A stretch of 36,328 bases of DNA from Dichotomocladium elegans (taxonomy: Eukaryota > Mucoromycota > Mucoromycetes > Mucorales > Lichtheimiaceae): assembly GCA_025716815.1 (NCBI GenBank), contig JAIXMN010000070.1, positions 1 through 36,328 of the forward strand, read 5' to 3'. Below are positions 16,875 through 25,717 of this stretch, in pieces; within the stretch, counting starts at the first letter, position 1, and every line of letters starts with the position of its first letter. The notes under the pieces were generated by a model, which made no database searches, was not told the DNA's origin, and saw only the letters and a list, made by a program, of their open reading frames with translations. The position numbers were made by a program, and so were the translations under genes.

Positions 16875-18606
16875 TTGATCAATATGTGTGGGAGCAGATC
16901 CAGAGGGAGAAGGTGTGTGTGATGGTGATTCCATCTCCTCGTCGTCGATTTCGTCAGCGACTGGGGGCTGCTGCATGCCGGAAAGGGCGAGGATGGCGTC
17001 GTGTTCAGCGGTGGTTGGTGTGCGAGCTGGTCGAGGAGGGCAGACACTGTGGAACTCCTCGAGGGAGAGCATCCCAGCGCGGAAGAAATGGCGAGCAACA
17101 GAAAACTTGACGGGGGCACGGACGAAGGTAATCGCTTTCACGATACGGTCGTGGTAGAGCTCAGCACATTTCGCCTTGCGTTGATCGTCGGTCCAATCTT
17201 GGAATGCGGGATCCAAGAGCGTTGTGGGGTCGAGAGGGTCGAAGGTGGTAAGGGAGACACCCTTGCCGGCAAGCATGGTCGTAATCTCCGTAACGAAATC
17301 GTTGTGGACCAAGAGAGCAGCGACCTGGCGGGTGGGGAAGTGGATATCAAGCACCCGTCCATTATCCACATGCAGAGTTCGTAGAATTTGTCGCATGTTA
17401 GTGATGGTCATACGATGACGACAAGGGACGTATATAAACTGATATCCCTGGTTCTCAGGGACCGCAGTGAGGCGGCGGGCAGCTGCATTCACTGCTCGGT
17501 TGGATGTCGGCGGGTGCGGCGTTGGCGGGGTGCCCGTCGGGCAGCAGCAGCGTAGCTGCGAGCGCTCGTGGCTTGCGACTGGGTGGCATTGGGCGGGGCA
17601 TGTTGCGATGCATAAATGGATGCATCCCGCGTGGAGGGCGACGTCGTAGCAGGAGACGTGGCTGTTGCTGCTGATGGGGATGGTCCTGGGGAGCGGCTGC
17701 TGGCGCGGAGGGCTGCAATGGTAGCCTGGGAGTCCTTAAGAGCTTGTTCAAGGCTCTCAATGCGTTTGAGAAGCCGAGTGTTTTCAGCCGCAACTGTGGC
17801 GAGATCTGAGAGGCCCTTTTCAGCTGCTGTAAGGCGAGCAAGGATCTCCCGGATGCAGTCAGGCATATTTGGATCAGTATGTAGAAACATACCTGGAGGC
17901 AGCTCGGTGTCTATGGTAGTTGTGGTTGTCGGCTGCGCGGGTTCCTTGTGGGGTTTGGGATGGATCGTTTTGTCCCTGGGTGCCACGTGGTTTGCCACTG
18001 TAATTGCAGCAGTGACCTGGGTGTGCAAAAATTCCGAGTTGCATGATCTACAGTGGAACATTGGCGCGGGGGGCTCGTAGGCCGAGTTCGTTTTAGCAGA
18101 CATGTTTATCGATCCAATGTCTGCACAGGCCGAGTTGGGGCATACAATCGACGTTTTTGCACAGGAAAAGTCGAGGCGGAACTGGCGCAGGAAGGCAGGG
18201 GAGATTGCGGGCTTCGAATTGCCAGGGGCAGAACGTCGAGGGCCAGATGAGCTCAATTCCTTTTTTTGAGCACCCATCTCTGTAGTTGAATTGACGGGCG
18301 GGGTGATGGTAGACCGGATGTTAGAGATGCGGTTCTTTTTAAAGGTAGGGATGTAAGATGGGCGGTCTGGGGTGCGTGATTGGCGACGCTTGGTGCTAAT
18401 GATTGAGATGGGGGTTAGCAATGGAGATGGGGAGCTGGTCCGTTGGCCGATTTCGACGGGGATTTCGACGGGTGGGCCTTTAGTTAATGCAGGCGAGTGT
18501 TCCTGCGTGCTTTGTTGTGTGTTTTTTGTAGAAGGTTGTTGTATTTTGTAAGGGTAGAGGAAAACTTCTTTGTGTAACCAACCAGAAAAAGTATTGGAGA
18601 GCGAAA
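16872..18606 (-). pseudogene. tLINE-a ORF1 protein, frameshifted
   Basis: Two overlapping frames (about 17489-18560 and 16872-17492) together correspond to the ORF1 of tLINE-b. Aligning the copies shows one base missing in tLINE-a at about 17500-17530, so the first frame stops after RRTRRHPTEQ. Near 18560 tLINE-a has one extra base relative to tLINE-b, which moves the frame of its 5' end. The product would have a basic N terminus, a zinc-ribbon-like pair (CPNSAC...CRSC), a coiled coil and a C-terminal RNA-binding-like region. ORF1 proteins bind the element RNA. As it stands, this copy cannot make a complete one. Confidence 0.85.
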
Positions 18607-18630
18607 GAAGTGTGTGACAACATGGCCGAG
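18607..18630 (+). repeat. Right duplication of tLINE-a / left duplication of tLINE-b
   Basis: The 24 bases close tLINE-a; their last 15 (18616-18630, GACAACATGGCCGAG) are the first 15 bases of the tRNA-Ser gene and also form the left duplication of tLINE-b. The next base is the 3' end of tLINE-b. Confidence 0.9.
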
Positions 18631-18988
18631 ATGAAACTTGGTTTATTTGTGAGGCATAAAGGACCGTGCTCAATGGAGCTAATGTCCGCCCCGAGGTGCA
18701 GGAAGAGAAGCTATGAAAAACCCCATGGGGGAGCAGGGGAAAAAGGTAGAAAGACTATAGGCGGCTGGACAATGACAGTGTGGTCTCGGATCAGGCACGG
18801 CATAACCGGAAGGCTAAGCGGGTTAGTAGCGGAGATAAATATATATATTTTTTTTTTTTTTTGTGGCATTCGCCTTTTTTTTTTTTTTCTTCTTCTTCTT
18901 TTCCGTCTTCTTTTTTTCGAGTAATAATATGGGATAAATATATAAAGCTAAACTAAGGGATAAGTATACAACGGGCACACGCGACGCC
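18631..18988 (-). other. 3' UTR of tLINE-b
   Basis: No gene. It matches the tLINE-a 3' UTR closely apart from homopolymer lengths near 18845-18920, and ends with the same CCAAGTTTCAT preceded by AATAAA on the sense strand. Confidence 0.7.
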
Positions 18989-21900
18989 TCAGAAATCGAA
19001 CTCAAGGAGAACCATCTCTTCAGCAGCCGGTGGCAGGGGAAGAGGTGCATGAGGCAAAGGCAAAGGCGGGGGTGTGAGCCAAGCCAGGAGCTGGAATCCA
19101 TTGTCGCTATCATCGTCCGTGTGTGACTCGTGTGGGTGGCACACACGATCGATGTCGGAGAGGACTTGGAGCAGCGCAGGCCAACGAGTGTGCCAGAAAA
19201 GAAGGTGGGCAGCAGAACGAGGGCGACGGCGAGGGAGGCGGTTGAGGAGATGGTCGATGGGGTTGGGGGAGCATCCATCGGCACATCGAGGCGGGAGGCG
19301 ACAGAGAGGCAATCGATGAGGTGATGACGGCTGGTGCGTGTTTCACCGCATTGACAAGCAATGGTTTCCCAGGCAACCAGCCCATGCGCCAGCGCACCAG
19401 GCGGCTCCGGTCACGAGACGTCATCGGGAGGTAGAGATTGGGTCTATCCCAAGATCGGGGCGGGCGCCGAGAGAAGGACACCAGAGTGGGGATCGGCACG
19501 GCGATCCTGCAAACCATCTATACGGAATGTTTGATGCTGCCTTCAAAGTCTTGCTATCGTATCTTCTTTAGGCGAGGGGAGCTGCTTCCAATGGCATTCA
19601 CATCAGTGAGGCGGCGCCATATATGTCGGCGATCGTGGAGCAGACGGGGACGGAGAACAGACAACAATGCCTTCGGGGCAGAAATGTGCACGGAGGATGA
19701 ACTTTGCGCCGAGGATTTCAACGCGTTCCGCATGTAGGCAGCCCGCCATGTGCCTGAACACAATGGTGGAGGAGGTCCGTGCCCGCCAAAGAGGCGGCGA
19801 AGCATTGGTCCTGGCCACGTTCAAGAGCTGTAGGTCTTTTTTGAGGAAAGGGTATGGCAAGGCCATACTCCATTTTGGCCTAATAAATTGTTGATAGAGG
19901 CGGACCGAGAGGAAGCGGGAAATCCAGAAGGGCTGCAGCCATTGAATTAAGCGTACGCATGGCTGCACAGCAGAGCTCACTTGTGCTGGACCAGCATCGT
20001 GGGTCGATCTGGCAGCGAGAATTGAAGGGTACACCAAGATACCTGAAGGACGACGCAACTGGGATATCCTGGCCATAGAGTTGGAGAGATGGGCCACTGC
20101 CAGGGTTGAGAACAACGCATTTGGCAGGATTCCATCGGTAGCCGAAGGTATGTGAATGGTCTTCTGCGCGGACAGTAGGAGAGGCATGGCGTCGGGTCAG
20201 CAATGAGAGCGACATCATCGGCGTACAATAGGCAGTTAATCCATTGCCACCAACTAACCGGAAAGCCGGCCGAGGAGCCACAAAGTCAGAGTCCGAGTCC
20301 GAATCTATATCTAAAAGGGCGCGGAGATAAGAAGGCAGCGAGTTAATGTAGAGCGAGTAGAGATGGGGGAAAGAATTGAGCCCTGCAAAACACCTGTGGA
20401 AGGACGGAATTGGGAAGAGCGAGCGCCGGAAAGAAGGACCTCGATGGCCACATCGTCGAAAAGGCTTTGCAGAATGCCGAGAAGAGCAGGAGAGGCCTGT
20501 GGTTCAAGAGCACGCCATATGATAGCCCGATCAACGGTATCATAGGCACTTTTTATGTCTAAAAGACCAAGACCGGGAGGCGGCCGGTGTATGCACGATG
20601 GCGAAGGACAAGTTCGTGTAGACAGAGCGCTTGATCCAGGGCACTGCGACGGGGTCTAAACCCACCCTGGGCGATGTCTAATGGCGGCGACGCAGTGTGG
20701 AGCACATCACGCAGGCATATTTCCATAACCTTTCGCAGGACCGAAGTCAAGCTAATCGGCCGGAAATTGCCTGGATCCGTGGGCGAGCCTTTCTTGTATA
20801 TTGGGACCACCTGGGCAACTCGCCATGCGGCAGGTGTAGACGACCAGCGCCAGCACAACTGAAAAAGGCCAGTGAGGGCGGGGGCCAAGATATTCGAAAT
20901 GGGGAGCAACATCTCGGCACGCAGATGATCAACGCCAGGCGCCTTTCGTCGCGCCACGAGTTCCATTGCGGTCTTTACGGAGGCTTCATCGAATGGACAA
21001 GAATCATCCATTGGATGTGGGCCTTGGGGTCGAGGGGGCGGGGCTGCACGGACACGAGGGAGGTAGTCCCCAGCATACACTGTCGTCAGGTGTTGTAGCA
21101 TCCGGTTTGCGGCAACAGCCGGACCAGCAGGGTCGGTGAATGTTGGATGGTGGGTGCGACTTTGGCGGATGCGCTTTACAGAAGCGGTGGTGGTGGAAAA
21201 GTCATCGCTGGCCATCTTGTTACAGAATTCACGCCATGTTTGCCTGCGCCGGCGTTGCAACAAGGATCGAAACTGTGTGACAGCCTCGGCATGTCGGCCA
21301 TGCCAGTAGAGGCGATGAATACCGATCGCCTGGCGACGCCGACGGTGGCAGAGCTCGCGTTCTTGAAACGCAGCTTCGAGCTGATCGGTCCGAACCAGTC
21401 CTTAAGAAAGCGACGGTGGGAGCGTCGACCAACGGAGTCGTCCAGTGCCTGATGAATTGCCTCAGTAATCGATTCAGCAAGGGTATCCAGGTCGGGTTGC
21501 ACTTCGTCATCAGCCAAGGCAATGAGGATGTGTTCGTGGGTCGTCGAGATGTGGTCAGCAAATCGATCCTGGTATTGGCGGCGAGGGTCGGGGTCGGCCA
21601 ATTTGCTCAGACGCCAAAGAAGGCGGGGGTGGGCGATGCGGGTTGGTGGCTGTGCGATCTGGAACGAAAGGTGGACAGGGCGATGGTCAGAGCCGAGGTC
21701 TAAGTCCTGGTCAATATGGAGCTGCGGCTCGAGCAGCTCATCAATGCTACAAAAAAGGTCAATCACACTGGCTTCGTCTTGGTCTACCCGGTGTGAAACG
21801 TAAGTTGGCTGTCCAAAAGCAAGGCGGGCGTTCCAACAAATGATGCCTTGCTCGCCAAACCAGTCGGCAAGGAGGGCACCACGAGCATTGGTGCGAGAGT

Positions 21901-22350
21901 CACCCAGTAAACGAGCGGATCGTCCATTGAGGTCGCCACAGATGATCGTGTTGGCAATGCTATGGTGAGGATTGAGGGGGAGGGAGGAGAGGAGATCTAG
22001 GCGGTAGAATTGGAAAAGGAAGAAGATGGGGGGAGGTACAGGCAATGGATGAGGGTATCGGCTATTTGGCAGGAGAGGACGTGAGGTGAGGATGAAGGAA
22101 GGACATGAATAGCGTGTGGGCAGTCGGGGTGGACAAGCAGAGCTATGCCCATCTGACCGCGATGCGAATTGGGGACAGGTAGTGCATATGTGTGATGTTG
22201 ATCCCATGCTGTTAGATAGCGATGGGGAGAGAGGAGCCATGTTTCTGTAATAAAAAGGAGTGTAGAGTTAGGGAACTTACCTATAATAGGCGAGATGGCC
22301 TGCTTGGCGAGACCATTCGCATTCCAAAGAGTGATAGTGATATCACACAT
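18989..22350 (-). pseudogene. tLINE-b ORF2 endonuclease-RT, degraded
   Basis: The sequence parallels the intact ORF2 of tLINE-a from MCDITITLWNANGLAKQ (start at 22350) to the C terminus at 18989, but is broken into at least seven frame segments: endonuclease N part (21997-22350), endonuclease C part (about 21395-22010), RT N part (20559-21263, ending inside the catalytic LDIKSAYD block), short pieces carrying YADD near 20220, and the C-terminal Cys/His end (18989-19312). Most breaks are single-base losses against tLINE-a, dense between about 19.4 and 20.6 kb. In the endonuclease the GDFNG motif reads GDLNG. No functional protein can be made. Confidence 0.9.
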
Positions 22351-22352
22351 TA
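22348..22352 (-). promoter_or_regulatory. TAATG stop-start junction, tLINE-b
   Basis: The ORF1 stop and ORF2 start overlap by one base exactly as in tLINE-a. Confidence 0.75.
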
Positions 22353-24083
22353 TTGAACGAGATTGGTAGGTGCAGAGCTAGAAGGCGAGGGGTTGTAGGA
22401 TGCGGAATCCATTTCTTCATCGCGAACTTCACTATCAAGGGTGGAATGGTGCATGTCGGTTAGGGCGAGAATCGCATCCTGTTCGTCTTCGGTGGCTTGG
22501 CGCTTCAGTGGAGGGGGGCAGAACTCGTGGAACTCTGGAAGAGTGAGGATACCGTTGTGTAGAAAATACCGGGCGACCGAGAATTTCACTGGGGCGCGGA
22601 TGAAGGCGAGAGCCTTCAGCACGCGTTCATGGTAGAGTTCGGCGCATTTCGCCTTGCGTTGCTCTTCCGACCAGTCTTGGAAGGCAGGATCGAGAAGGGA
22701 TGATGGCGCAAGGGGGTCAAAAGAAGTCAGGGATACGCCTTTACCGGCAAGGAGAGATGTGAGCTCTTCGACAAAGTGATTGTGCACAAGGAGGGCTGCG
22801 ACCTGACGAGAGGGAAAATGGATATCGAGTACACGGCCATTATCCACTTTCAGGACCCGGAGGATTTGACGCATGTTTGTGATCGTCATTCGGTGTCGAC
22901 ATGGGACATACACGTATTGGTAGCCCTGGTTGTCCGGGATGGCGGTGAGGCGTCGCGCGGCTGCTTTAACAGCACGTTTGGATGGCGGTTGTTGGCGCTG
23001 GTGGCGAGGTGCTCGGCGAGCAGCTGCTGCGTAGCTGTTAGGACTCGTTTCCGGACTTCGGGCAGGATTTAGTGGGGCGTGTTGTGATGCATAGATGGAG
23101 ACATCGGCGGTAGGCTGCGCCACGGGCAGTGGCGCAGTTGTGGGCGCAGGTGGGGGACTGTTAGCACGAAGGGCTGCAATAGTGGCCTGTGAATCTGCAA
23201 GAGCTTGTTCCAGGCTCTCGATGCGCTTGAGGAGTCGAGTGTTCTCAGCTGCGACCGTGGCAAGGTTTGAAAGGCCCTTTTCAGCCGCCGTGAGGCGGGC
23301 AAGGATCTCACGGATACAATCCGGCATGTTAGGGTCGGTATGTAAGAACATACCTGGAGGCAACTCGGTGTCGTCGGGTTGGACTGTGTCCATGTTGGTG
23401 GGGATAGACATGGCAGTGGGCGTGGCGGCGGGTTGCACAGATTGCTTTAGGATTCTTTTAGCGGGTTTTTTGTTTTTTTCTTGTGTAGAGTGGTTGGCCA
23501 GAGTGATAGCAGCAGTGACCTGCGTGTGTATAAACTCAGAGCTGCATGATCCACAATGGAACATTGGTGCAGCTGGTTCATAGGCCGGGTTCGTTTTGGC
23601 AGACATATTGATCGTTCCGATGTCTGCGCAGGCCGAGTTGGGGCACACGATCGACGTTTTTGCGCTGGAGAAGTCAAGGCGGAGCTGCCGAATAAAGGCG
23701 GTGGAAATAGCGGGCTTTAAACTACCCGAGGCAGCCCGCTTCGAACCAGATGAGCCCAAATCCTTTTTCTGAGCACCCATTTCAGGGGTATTGATGGCAG
23801 GTTGAGCGATGGTGGACCTGATGCTAGAGATGCGGTTCTTTTTGAAGGTAGGGATGTGAGACGGGCGGTCTGGGATGTGGGATTGACGGCGTTTGGTGCT
23901 GATGGTCGAGATGGGAATTGGCAATTGAGATGCGGGACTGGTCAATCTGCCGATTTCGACGGGGATTTCGACGGTATGAGTGTTAGATAATGCAGGCAAC
24001 TGTTCCTGCGCTGTTTGTTGTGTGTTTTTGCTAGTAGGTTGTTGTATTTTAGAGGAAGAGAGAAAACTTCTTTGTGTAACCAA
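22350..24083 (-). CDS. tLINE-b ORF1: zinc-ribbon, coiled-coil RNA-binding-type protein (577 codons open)
   Basis: The open frame has a Ser/Thr/Pro-rich basic N terminus, a zinc-ribbon-like motif (CPNSAC near 148 with CGSCSSEF near 180), a heptad-like coiled coil (LARLTAAEKGL...ENTRLLKRIESLEQAL, about 255-310), a basic Ala/Arg linker, and a C-terminal region (GYQYVYVPCRHRMTITNMRQIL...VAALLVHNHFVEEL, about 385-460) that could be an RRM-like fold. I call it ORF1 from position, RNA-binding features and its TAATG junction to ORF2. There is no ATG at the open-frame start (TTG at 24083); the first internal Met is in EMGAQKK, about 125 codons in. Yet the 125 codons before it are alike in both copies (VEIPVEIG; IPTFKKNRIS), so they are probably translated from a non-AUG or upstream start. 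Confidence 0.85.
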   Translation of the reverse strand: MVTQRSFLSSSKIQQPTSKNTQQTAQEQLPALSNTHTVEIPVEIGRLTSPASQLPIPISTISTKRRQSHIPDRPSHIPTFKKNRISSIRSTIAQPAINTPEMGAQKKDLGSSGSKRAASGSLKPAISTAFIRQLRLDFSSAKTSIVCPNSACADIGTINMSAKTNPAYEPAAPMFHCGSCSSEFIHTQVTAAITLANHSTQEKNKKPAKRILKQSVQPAATPTAMSIPTNMDTVQPDDTELPPGMFLHTDPNMPDCIREILARLTAAEKGLSNLATVAAENTRLLKRIESLEQALADSQATIAALRANSPPPAPTTAPLPVAQPTADVSIYASQHAPLNPARSPETSPNSYAAAARRAPRHQRQQPPSKRAVKAAARRLTAIPDNQGYQYVYVPCRHRMTITNMRQILRVLKVDNGRVLDIHFPSRQVAALLVHNHFVEELTSLLAGKGVSLTSFDPLAPSSLLDPAFQDWSEEQRKAKCAELYHERVLKALAFIRAPVKFSVARYFLHNGILTLPEFHEFCPPPLKRQATEDEQDAILALTDMHHSTLDSEVRDEEMDSASYNPSPSSSAPTNLVQ

Positions 24084-24108
24084 CTAAAAAATGTGTTGGG
24101 AAGCGAAA

Positions 24109-24191
24109 GACAACATGGCCGAGTGGTCTAAGGCGTGAGACTAGAAATCTCATGGGCTCTGCCCGCGCAGGTTCAAATCCTGCTGTTGTCG
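24109..24191 (+). tRNA. tRNA-Ser (anticodon AGA), intact
   Basis: The 83 bases fold as a class II tRNA. The acceptor is GACAACA with TGTTGTC (7 perfect pairs) and discriminator G. The D arm is GCC/GGC. The anticodon stem is TGAGA/TCTCA with loop CTAGAAA (anticodon AGA). A long variable arm (TGGGCTCTGCCCGC) is followed by T arm GCAGG TTCAAAT CCTGC. The internal A box (TGGCCGAGTGG) and B box (GGTTCAAATCC) match the Pol III consensus and there is no intron. It reads UCU Ser codons. The first 15 bases double as the right target duplication of tLINE-b, so the gene was rebuilt rather than destroyed by LINE insertion. All DNA upstream of base 1 is LINE. Confidence 0.97.
24124..24134 (+). other. tRNA-Ser sequence just past the LINE nick site
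   Basis: The nick inferred from both LINE copies falls between 24123 and 24124, in the middle of the A box (TGGCCGAG^TGG). The right half of the A box is present only once in the window, here. Confidence 0.7.
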
Positions 24192-24224
24192 TCTTTATCT
24201 TTTGCTTGAATTCGGTAGAAAGAC
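24192..24224 (+). terminator. Pol III terminator and 3' flank of tRNA-Ser
   Basis: TTTT at 24200-24203, nine bases past the gene, is a usual Pol III stop, preceded by TTT at 24194. The flank ends in AGAC (24221-24224), the target duplication of Gyp-2. Confidence 0.75.
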
Positions 24225-24601
24225 TGTCGTCATACAACGCTTCCTGACCGCTATGCTGTGACGCTTCTTTTACCGCGACATCTATTGCAGACCTGATTTG
24301 GCGGAGTTTCCCTTTTTAGTCTTGTCATACCATGACCATCGTTCGAACACGTAGTCGCTTCTCGTCAGCCCACGTAAACCTCAAACGTAGTCTAACTTCC
24401 GTCGAACACGTATTCATTCCTCATCATGCCACGTAGCCTTTTGTCTTGTAATCAGCATTACCACAATAGTTAGAGAACATATAAATATCCCCTTCCCTGG
24501 TAAACAATAAACATCATCATCCTCCCCGAGGTCTATCCTATATTATAATCGTCCCAAGCGCGTCACCACTGGCTACGGATATATCCGCCAAAAGGACGAC
24601 A
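24225..24601 (+). repeat. 5' LTR of Gyp-2
   Basis: 377 bp, TG...CA, with a TATA-like box (CATATAAATATCC near 24478) and AATAAA about 30 bp later. It matches 29173-29549 except one base. Confidence 0.95.
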
Positions 24602-24603
24602 AT

Positions 24604-24613
24604 TGGTAGCTGA
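24604..24613 (+). promoter_or_regulatory. Primer-binding site of Gyp-2
   Basis: TGGTAGCTGA starts two bases after the 5' LTR. TGGTAGC is the usual complement of an initiator tRNA-Met 3' end; the match past TGGTAGC cannot be checked here. It touches the gag ATG at 24613. Confidence 0.65.
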
Positions 24614-25677
24614 TGAATAATAACCCCAAGGTCAACCCGGATTATAGTACAGCTGCATTCAACACTTTCCGCGATCCACTGCTAAATAACGACTCGGACG
24701 AAGAAACACAACCTACTGTACCAGCCATCTTTCAAGATTTAAACGCTATTGTAGAAAACACAAGCATGACGGGCAGTACTAGTGAACAAACGATGCAAGT
24801 AATGCTGGAAGCCTTAACACAGCTTCTCAAGAAGAACGAATCACGAGGGTTCTCACCACGGGTACGCGAACCGGATACCTACAATGGCGATCGTTCCCTA
24901 GATGCTGTCCAGAGTTGGTTACGCTCAGTCGAACGGTACCTTAGCATGTCAAACATGGAGGAGTACCAATACTCCGATTATGCGAAGACACTGCTGCGTG
25001 GTGATGCAGAACGATGGTGGCAACATCAAGAGCAATTCGGTCAAGACCTGGCCGACTGGGCCGATTTCAAGAGACGCATGACTACAACTTTCAGCCCAGT
25101 TAATGCCTCACAGCTTGCCCGTGACCGATTGGCGGCCCTGGTACAAACGGGATCCGTGTCCTCATATGTATCGCAGTTCCAGAGCATCTGCGTTGCCTTG
25201 CCATCCATGAGCGACGATGAAGTGTTGGACCGTTTTGTTCGTGGACTACAACGCGGTGTCCGTTTGCATGTTCGTACCCAGCTCCCAACGACCTCAACTG
25301 ACGCCATCCGTATTGCTTTGGCATATGAGAGCGCCCAACTTGCCGAATTTGATCCAACCATCCAGACGCAGCAAGTATACGGCCAGCCCGTAACCCAGTA
25401 TGGCCAAAGCCCGACGGTTCCGGAGTACTTGCGAAGCAACGGCGTAGCACCTATGGACTTGGACGCCATTCAATCCCGCCAAGGTAGCAACAATCAGTGG
25501 CGCCGGTCGGTCCGCGCTCGCCCCAATCAGCGAGGACGAGGGTCCCGCGGTTTTATCGACACAAGGAAGTGCTATAATTGTGGTGGGGCAGGGCATCTAG
25601 CACGCGAATGTCCTTCAGCAGCACCAGAACATCGCCAGAACTCGAATCACCCAAAAGGCCCAGCGCGGGAGGATTGA
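24613..25677 (+). CDS. Gyp-2 Gag with CCHC zinc knuckle (354 aa)
   Basis: The product has an acidic N terminus, a retrotransposon Gag capsid region (YNGDRSLDAVQSWLRSVERYLSM; LLRGDAERWWQHQEQF; FKRRMTTTFSPVNASQLARDRLAAL), an Arg/Gly-rich stretch and one zinc knuckle near residues 320-333 (CYNCGGAGHLAREC). Gag packages element RNA into particles. The start is the first ATG after the primer site. The gene ends in TGA at 25675-25677, about 20 nt past the slippery heptamer, in the loop of the predicted frameshift stem. Confidence 0.95.
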   Translation: MNNNPKVNPDYSTAAFNTFRDPLLNNDSDEETQPTVPAIFQDLNAIVENTSMTGSTSEQTMQVMLEALTQLLKKNESRGFSPRVREPDTYNGDRSLDAVQSWLRSVERYLSMSNMEEYQYSDYAKTLLRGDAERWWQHQEQFGQDLADWADFKRRMTTTFSPVNASQLARDRLAALVQTGSVSSYVSQFQSICVALPSMSDDEVLDRFVRGLQRGVRLHVRTQLPTTSTDAIRIALAYESAQLAEFDPTIQTQQVYGQPVTQYGQSPTVPEYLRSNGVAPMDLDAIQSRQGSNNQWRRSVRARPNQRGRGSRGFIDTRKCYNCGGAGHLARECPSAAPEHRQNSNHPKGPARED

Positions 25678-25717
25678 AGGGAGCCCTTCCGCGCAACCAA
25701 GTCTATCAACAATCCCT
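25650..25717 (+). promoter_or_regulatory. Gyp-2 gag-pol -1 ribosomal frameshift signal
   Basis: The heptamer C CCA AAA (25650-25656, in the gag frame) is followed by a 6-nt spacer (GGCCCA). Then comes a 10-bp stem, GCGCGGGAGG (25663-25672) with CCTTCCGCGC (25685-25694), with one G-U pair and a 12-nt loop holding the gag stop. Loop AGGGA (25678-25682) can pair with TCCCT (25713-25717) as a pseudoknot. Slipping back one base enters the pol frame directly. Confidence 0.85.

Larger units (their letters stand above)
13118..18606 (-). mobile_element. tLINE-a: tRNA-Ser-targeted non-LTR retrotransposon, full length
   Basis: This 5489-bp minus-strand element has a short 5' leader, ORF1 (one or two frameshifts), ORF2 (intact) and a 362-bp 3' UTR. 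It is flanked by a 24-bp target duplication and lacks a poly(A) tail. Its ends coincide with those of tLINE-b: 5' end TTTCGC, 3' end CCAAGTTTCAT on its sense strand. Both copies have their 3' end joined to the same tRNA-Ser base, which indicates sequence-specific target-primed insertion. Confidence 0.9.
18631..24108 (-). mobile_element. tLINE-b: second tRNA-Ser-targeted non-LTR retrotransposon
   Basis: This 5478-bp minus-strand copy is head-to-tail with tLINE-a and has the same termini. It is flanked by a perfect 15-bp duplication (18616-18630 and 24109-24123). Its 5' end abuts the first base of the intact tRNA-Ser gene, so the LINE leader and the tRNA gene point away from each other with no spacer. 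ORF1 is open; ORF2 is broken by many small deletions. Confidence 0.9.

Noticed and set aside
18600..18673. ORF1 of tLINE-a starting in the tLINE-b 3' UTR
   Set aside because: That reading crosses the boundary between two elements and the target duplication; it is open by chance.
25041..25596. Minus-strand frames of 100-142 codons opposite Gyp-2 gag
   Set aside because: Antisense shadows of a well-supported gag; no domain of their own.
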